From Acidimicrobiia bacterium (lineage in GTDB: Bacteria; Actinomycetota; Acidimicrobiia; IMCC26256; PALSA-555), in assembly GCA_017853455.1 (NCBI GenBank), contig JAFMJM010000031.1, forward strand, positions 1 through 16,088: a stretch of DNA of 16,088 nt, in the 5' to 3' direction. The position numbers and the translations under genes were made by a program. Below are positions 13,269-16,088 of the stretch, piece by piece (position 1 is the stretch's first letter; every line of letters starts with the position of its first letter). The notes beneath the pieces are model-generated. The model was not told where the DNA came from. It was given only the letters and a program-made list of their open reading frames with translations, and did not search any database.

Positions 13269-14353
13269 TGGACACCGACGCCCCGCTCGATCCGGTGCTC
13301 GAGGAGGTCCCGCTGGGTGACCGGTGGCCGACCGTGGACCCGTTCCTGTTCTGCGTGCACCACGTCGACCACTATCCGGCAGGTGACGGGGCCTTCGGTC
13401 CGGCGGCGTCGTTGGCCGGTCGGGACCTCGGCATGGACTTCGCCGGGATCGACGGCTGGCGGATGTACCACGGCCACACCGTGCCCGGGTTCCCCCAGCA
13501 CCCGCACCGGGGCTTCGAGACCGTGACCTACGTCCGCCGGGGCCTGATCGACCACGCCGACTCGCTCGGGGCGGCCGCCCGCTTCGGGCGCGGCGACGTG
13601 CAGTGGATGACCGCCGGGAAGGGCGTCGTCCACGCCGAGATGTTCCCGTTGCTCGACGTCGCCGCACCCAACGACGCCGAGTTGTTCCAGATCTGGTTGA
13701 ACCTGCCTGCCGCGTCGAAGTTCGCCGACCCGTGCTACTCGATCTTCTGGGACGACGAGATCCCGCGGGTCGTCGAGGTCCACGACGGTGCCACCACCGA
13801 GGTGACGGTCATCGCCGGCCGCCTCGGCACCGCCGATCCGCCGTCGCCGCCTCCGGCGTCGTACGCCGGTGATGCCGGGCACGACGTCGCCATCTGGCAC
13901 GTCCGGTGCGAGGCCGGAGCGCGCTGGACGCTGCCCGCCGCGAGTGCCGCCGACACCGTCCGGATCGCGTACGTGTTCGACGGTGACGGGGTGGCGTTCG
14001 GGAGCCGTCCGATCGGTCGGGACACCGCGGTGCGCCTCGTGGCCGACGTGCCGGTCCCGGTGACGAGCCCCGGCGGTGGGGAGTTCCTGGTGCTCCAGGG
14101 GCGGCCGATCGGCGAACCGGTGGCCCAGTACGGCCCGTTCGTCATGAACCACCGCCACGAGATCGTCGAAGCCGTCGAGGACTACCAGGCGACCGGGTTC
14201 GGCGGTTGGCCCTGGCCCGACGACGGCCCGGTGCACGGCGCCGACCCCTCCCGGTTCGCCCGGCACGCCGACGGTCGCACCGAGCGTCGCGCCGACGGTG
14301 ACGCGCGATCCGATCCGGTCCCCACCCCGACACCGAGGAGTTCCGATGGCTGA
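13268..14353 (+). CDS. Pirin family protein (bicupin)
   Basis: 361 aa. The ATG begins at the last base of the upstream TGA. The first cupin carries the pirin signature: GFPQHPHRGFETVTYV with His78 and His80, DHADSLG, GRGDVQWMTAGKGVVHAEM with His122 and Glu124. These four residues are the complete metal site of pirins. ELFQIWLNLP and the second cupin follow (about 180-310), ending with FLVLQGRPIGEPVAQYGPFVMN. It is longer than the usual 230-300 aa because of an N-terminal extension of about 40 residues and a charged, disordered tail (ADGRTERRADGDARSD). Pirins include quercetin dioxygenases and redox-sensing regulators, so the activity is not fixed by family. Its 3' end overlaps the next gene by 8 nt, and the tail codons contain that gene's ribosome binding site. 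Confidence 0.93.
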   Translation: MDTDAPLDPVLEEVPLGDRWPTVDPFLFCVHHVDHYPAGDGAFGPAASLAGRDLGMDFAGIDGWRMYHGHTVPGFPQHPHRGFETVTYVRRGLIDHADSLGAAARFGRGDVQWMTAGKGVVHAEMFPLLDVAAPNDAELFQIWLNLPAASKFADPCYSIFWDDEIPRVVEVHDGATTEVTVIAGRLGTADPPSPPPASYAGDAGHDVAIWHVRCEAGARWTLPAASAADTVRIAYVFDGDGVAFGSRPIGRDTAVRLVADVPVPVTSPGGGEFLVLQGRPIGEPVAQYGPFVMNHRHEIVEAVEDYQATGFGGWPWPDDGPVHGADPSRFARHADGRTERRADGDARSDPVPTPTPRSSDG

Positions 14354-14720
14354 CACCGCTGCCGAAGCACTGGTCCGCGAGTTCTGTGACGCCTGGTCGC
14401 GGCGCGACGTCGACGAGCTGCTGGGGTGGTTCCACCCCGACGCCGTGTACCACAACATGCCGTTGCCGCCCGCCGAGGGGCTCGACGCCATCCGCGGGGT
14501 CCTGGCGATGTTCGTGCCGATGGCCGACGAGATCGTCTTCGAGATCCACCACGTGGCGAGCACCGACGCGGTCGTGTTCACCGAGCGGACCGACCACTTC
14601 ACGACGGGCGGTGTCACCACGTCGCTGCCGGTGACCGGAGTCTTCGAGCTGCGCGACGGGCGCATCGCCGCCTGGCGCGACTACTTCGACCTACAGAGCT
14701 TCCTCGGGCAGTCGGGCTGA
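14346..14720 (+). CDS. Limonene-1,2-epoxide hydrolase (LEH) family protein, SnoaL/NTF2-like fold
   Basis: 124 aa. The ATG at 14346 is preceded by GAGGAG with a 5-nt spacer inside the pirin gene. The fold is a single NTF2-like cone: EFCDAWSRRDVDELLGWF, VYHNMPLPPAEG, TERTDHF, then VTGVFELRDGRIAAWRDYFD. Aligned by eye with the Rhodococcus LEH as I remember it (Tyr53, Asn55, Arg99, Asp101, Asp132), all five catalytic residues are present as Tyr35, Asn37, Arg81, Asp83 and Asp112. The first four keep a constant offset of 18. LEH enzymes open epoxides in one step without a covalent intermediate. It is therefore likely an active epoxide hydrolase rather than a generic SnoaL domain. It is the last gene of the methyltransferase-pirin operon. 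Confidence 0.85.
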   Translation: MADTAAEALVREFCDAWSRRDVDELLGWFHPDAVYHNMPLPPAEGLDAIRGVLAMFVPMADEIVFEIHHVASTDAVVFTERTDHFTTGGVTTSLPVTGVFELRDGRIAAWRDYFDLQSFLGQSG

Positions 14721-14745
14721 ACCGGGGCCCCGCTCCGACCAGGGG

Positions 14746-15540
14746 TCACTCGGGGTCGTTGAGCTCGCGGTAGACCGAGCGCAGGACCCGGTCGGTCTCT
14801 CCGGCGGTCTCGCTCACGGCCCGGGCCGAGGCGGCGAGCCGCTCGGGGTCGGCGGGCGGCTGCGCCCGGCGGACCTGGTGGTCGGCGTCGATCTGCTGGC
14901 CGAGGCCCTGGAGGGCCCGCCGGGCGCGCTCGACGAGCTGGCGACAGTCGTCGTCGGGGGCGGCGCCGGCCATCTCGCCGTAGCTCCGGATCGAGGTCAC
15001 CAACTGCGAGACGATGGGGCCGGTGACCGCCGCTCCGGTGGCGACCTGGCGCACGCAGGCGCCGGCCTCGGCGGTGGCGGCCGCCGCTCGCTCGCGCCAC
15101 GCGGCGCGGGCCGCTCCGCCGCGGGGGCCACCACGTGAGCGGGTGCTTCCGGCGTCGCGACCCGGGTCGTCGCCCGATCCCCGGCGCCGCAGGGCCAGCA
15201 CGAGGAGGACCACCAGGATGATCACGCCCACGGCGATGAGGGCGATGGCGAGCCACGGGGTGGAGGACTTCGTGGTGTTCTCGGCGATGAGGGGCTGGGT
15301 GGGTTCGTCGAGGACGGTGGTGGTCGTGGTGGTGGCGCCCCCCGCTGCGGTCGTCGGGACGGCCAGGGTCGTCACCGCCGTGCTGGCCACCGGTGCGGTG
15401 ACCGGGGTGGTCGGGGCCGTGGTGGTCTGGGCTCCGGCGACGCCCGCCGGAATCCCGACGGCGAGCACCAGGGCGGCGGCGGCCCCGACGGCGCGGGCGG
15501 TCTGGCGCAGACGTGCGGTGGAAAGGGTCGAACGGCCCAT
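14746..15540 (-). CDS. Thr-rich single-pass membrane protein of unknown function
   Basis: 264 aa from ATG at 15540, with GAGGAG 8 nt upstream. The N-terminus is a signal peptide (basic residues, then AAAALVLAVGIPAGVAGA to about 37). An external Thr/Ala/Pro segment follows (about 38-93) with a run of Thr at 70-75. One transmembrane helix, PWLAIALIAVGVIILVVLLV (about 95-117), is followed by RRR, which places the rest inside. The cytoplasmic part (about 118-264) is Ala/Arg/Glu-rich and helical, with AAWRERAAAATAEAG, a long SYGEMAG...LVERARRALQGLGQQI segment and SVYRELNDPE at the end; it could form a coiled coil. I do not recognise a domain. It diverges from an ABC ATPase gene and may share its promoter region. 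Confidence 0.8.
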   Translation of the reverse strand: MGRSTLSTARLRQTARAVGAAAALVLAVGIPAGVAGAQTTTAPTTPVTAPVASTAVTTLAVPTTAAGGATTTTTTVLDEPTQPLIAENTTKSSTPWLAIALIAVGVIILVVLLVLALRRRGSGDDPGRDAGSTRSRGGPRGGAARAAWRERAAAATAEAGACVRQVATGAAVTGPIVSQLVTSIRSYGEMAGAAPDDDCRQLVERARRALQGLGQQIDADHQVRRAQPPADPERLAASARAVSETAGETDRVLRSVYRELNDPE

Positions 15541-15572
15541 GGGTGACGCTCCTCGAGATCTCCGTCGGCACC

Positions 15573-15579
15573 TACGGTA
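15573..15579. promoter_or_regulatory. Possible bidirectional -10 element
   Basis: TACGGTA reads TACGGT rightward (15573-15578) and TACCGT leftward (15579-15574), both fitting TANNNT. The rightward start would leave a leader of about 65 nt before the ABC gene and the leftward one about 27 nt before the membrane protein gene. Both genes have ribosome binding sites, as leadered transcripts need. No good -35 boxes are visible. Confidence 0.3.
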
Positions 15580-15602
15580 GAGGGGGGCAGGGCCGGGAGG
15601 TC

Positions 15603-15620
15603 GGACCCCAGGTCGGGTCC
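15603..15620. promoter_or_regulatory. Inverted repeat in the 5' leader of the ABC ATPase gene
   Basis: GGACCC (15603-15608) and GGGTCC (15615-15620) are perfect 6-bp arms separated by 6 nt. They overlap a direct repeat AGGTCGG at 15598-15604 and 15610-15616. The element lies between the proposed transcription start and the ribosome binding site at 15638-15644. It could be an operator or an RNA hairpin. Confidence 0.3.
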
Positions 15621-15648
15621 ACGGTGGGCCCGGCCCCGAGGAGGGCCC

Positions 15649-16088
15649 GTGCCGACGCCGGTGATCGAGACGATCGGTCTCTCCAAGGCCTACGGCCGGA
15701 CCCGGGGCCTGGCCGACGTCGACCTCGTGGTCGAGGCCGGCGAGGTGTTCGGGTTCCTGGGTCCCAACGGTGCCGGCAAGACCACGATGATCCGGCTGCT
15801 GCTCGACCTGATCCGCCCGAGCCGGGGCGAGGCCCGGCTCTTCGGCCTCGACGCCCATCGTGACGCCGTGGCCGTCCACCGGCGCCTGGGCTACGTGTCG
15901 GGGACCGCACCGCTCATCGAGCGGATGACCGGCCGGGAGGTGTGCACCTGGCTGGGTCGGCTGCGCGGCGGGACGGACCCGGTGGTGCTCGAAGACCTGG
16001 CGGGGCGCCTGGGCCTCGACCTCGACCGCCCGGTGCGGGTGCTCTCGAAGGGCAACCGTCAGAAGGTCGCGCTGGTTCAGGCCTTCGT
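15649..16088 (+). CDS. ABC transporter ATP-binding protein (C-terminus cut by window edge)
   Basis: 146 codons are visible from GTG 15649, preceded by GAGGAGGG 3-4 nt upstream; a second GTG at 15661 is too far from that site. The N-terminus IETIGLSKAYGRTRGLADVD leads to Walker A, GPNGAGKTT at 38-46. A Q-loop-region segment YVSGTAPLIERMTGREV follows; the usual Gln/Pro-Glu pattern is altered to S-G-T-A-P. The ABC signature LSKGNRQK begins at 132. Walker B and the H-loop lie beyond the edge. The pattern (GLADVDL, then GEVFGFLGPNGAGKTT) is that of the CcmA/DrrA-like exporter class, and a permease gene would be expected next. The substrate is unknown. Confidence 0.9.
   Translation, partial: MPTPVIETIGLSKAYGRTRGLADVDLVVEAGEVFGFLGPNGAGKTTMIRLLLDLIRPSRGEARLFGLDAHRDAVAVHRRLGYVSGTAPLIERMTGREVCTWLGRLRGGTDPVVLEDLAGRLGLDLDRPVRVLSKGNRQKVALVQAF

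Noticed and set aside
14721..14745. Bidirectional terminator between the LEH and membrane-protein genes
   Set aside because: Only short GGGGCCCC-type pairings and a 4-bp CCCC/GGGG stem exist in 25 bp, with no U-tract on either strand.
1..16088. Mobile element, prophage, tRNA or CRISPR content
   Set aside because: No transposase, integrase, direct-repeat array, tRNA cloverleaf or base-composition break was seen; genes are closely packed and uniform in codon use.

Overview
The window is very GC-rich (about 70% or more), with G/C in most third codon positions, frequent GTG starts, start/stop overlaps and Tat-type leaders. This fits a free-living actinobacterium. The gene families (DUF1800/DUF1501 pair, YitH-type double GNAT, CoADR-rhodanese, Thr-rich secreted proteins) suggest an Acidimicrobiia-like lineage, but that is inference. 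Coding density is near complete: no gap exceeds about 110 bp, and I see no tRNA, rRNA, CRISPR array, transposase or phage gene.

Layout. (1) Positions 1-2508, minus strand: an exported DUF1800 protein followed by a DUF1501 protein that runs off the left edge, a well-known partner pair of unknown function. (2) 2618-7496, plus strand: three overlapping genes forming one operon, namely a secreted alpha/beta hydrolase, a D-aminoacylase-type amidohydrolase and a GT39/ArnT-like multi-pass membrane protein. (3) 7526-8835, plus strand: a two-gene unit of a PhyH-type Fe(II)/2-oxoglutarate oxygenase and a PhnZ-type HD-domain diiron oxygenase. This has the architecture of the PhnY/PhnZ oxidative phosphonate cleavage pathway and is the most interesting catabolic unit here. 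(4) 8822-10848: a divergent pair of a CsoR-family repressor that lacks the copper-binding His (so CstR-like, persulfide sensing) and a CoA-disulfide/persulfide reductase with a C-terminal rhodanese domain. A palindromic operator lies between them, and the unit reads as a self-contained reactive-sulfur response module. (5) 10942-11508: a stand-alone DEDDh (DnaQ-like) exonuclease. (6) 11524-14720: a tandem-GNAT acetyltransferase on the minus strand, diverging from a plus-strand operon of a SAM methyltransferase, a pirin and a limonene-epoxide-hydrolase-family enzyme. (7) 14746-16088: a Thr-rich single-pass membrane protein on the minus strand, diverging from an ABC transporter ATPase cut by the right edge.

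Initiation signals fall into two classes. Genes at 2508(-), 9091(-), 9193, 14346, 15540(-) and 15649 have clear AGGAG/GAGGAGG ribosome binding sites. Genes at 2618, 7526, 10942 and 12459 have none, but carry a TANNNT-like hexamer ending 6-7 nt before the RTG start, the signature of leaderless transcripts. Internal operon genes use ATGA/GTGA or 1-8 nt overlaps.
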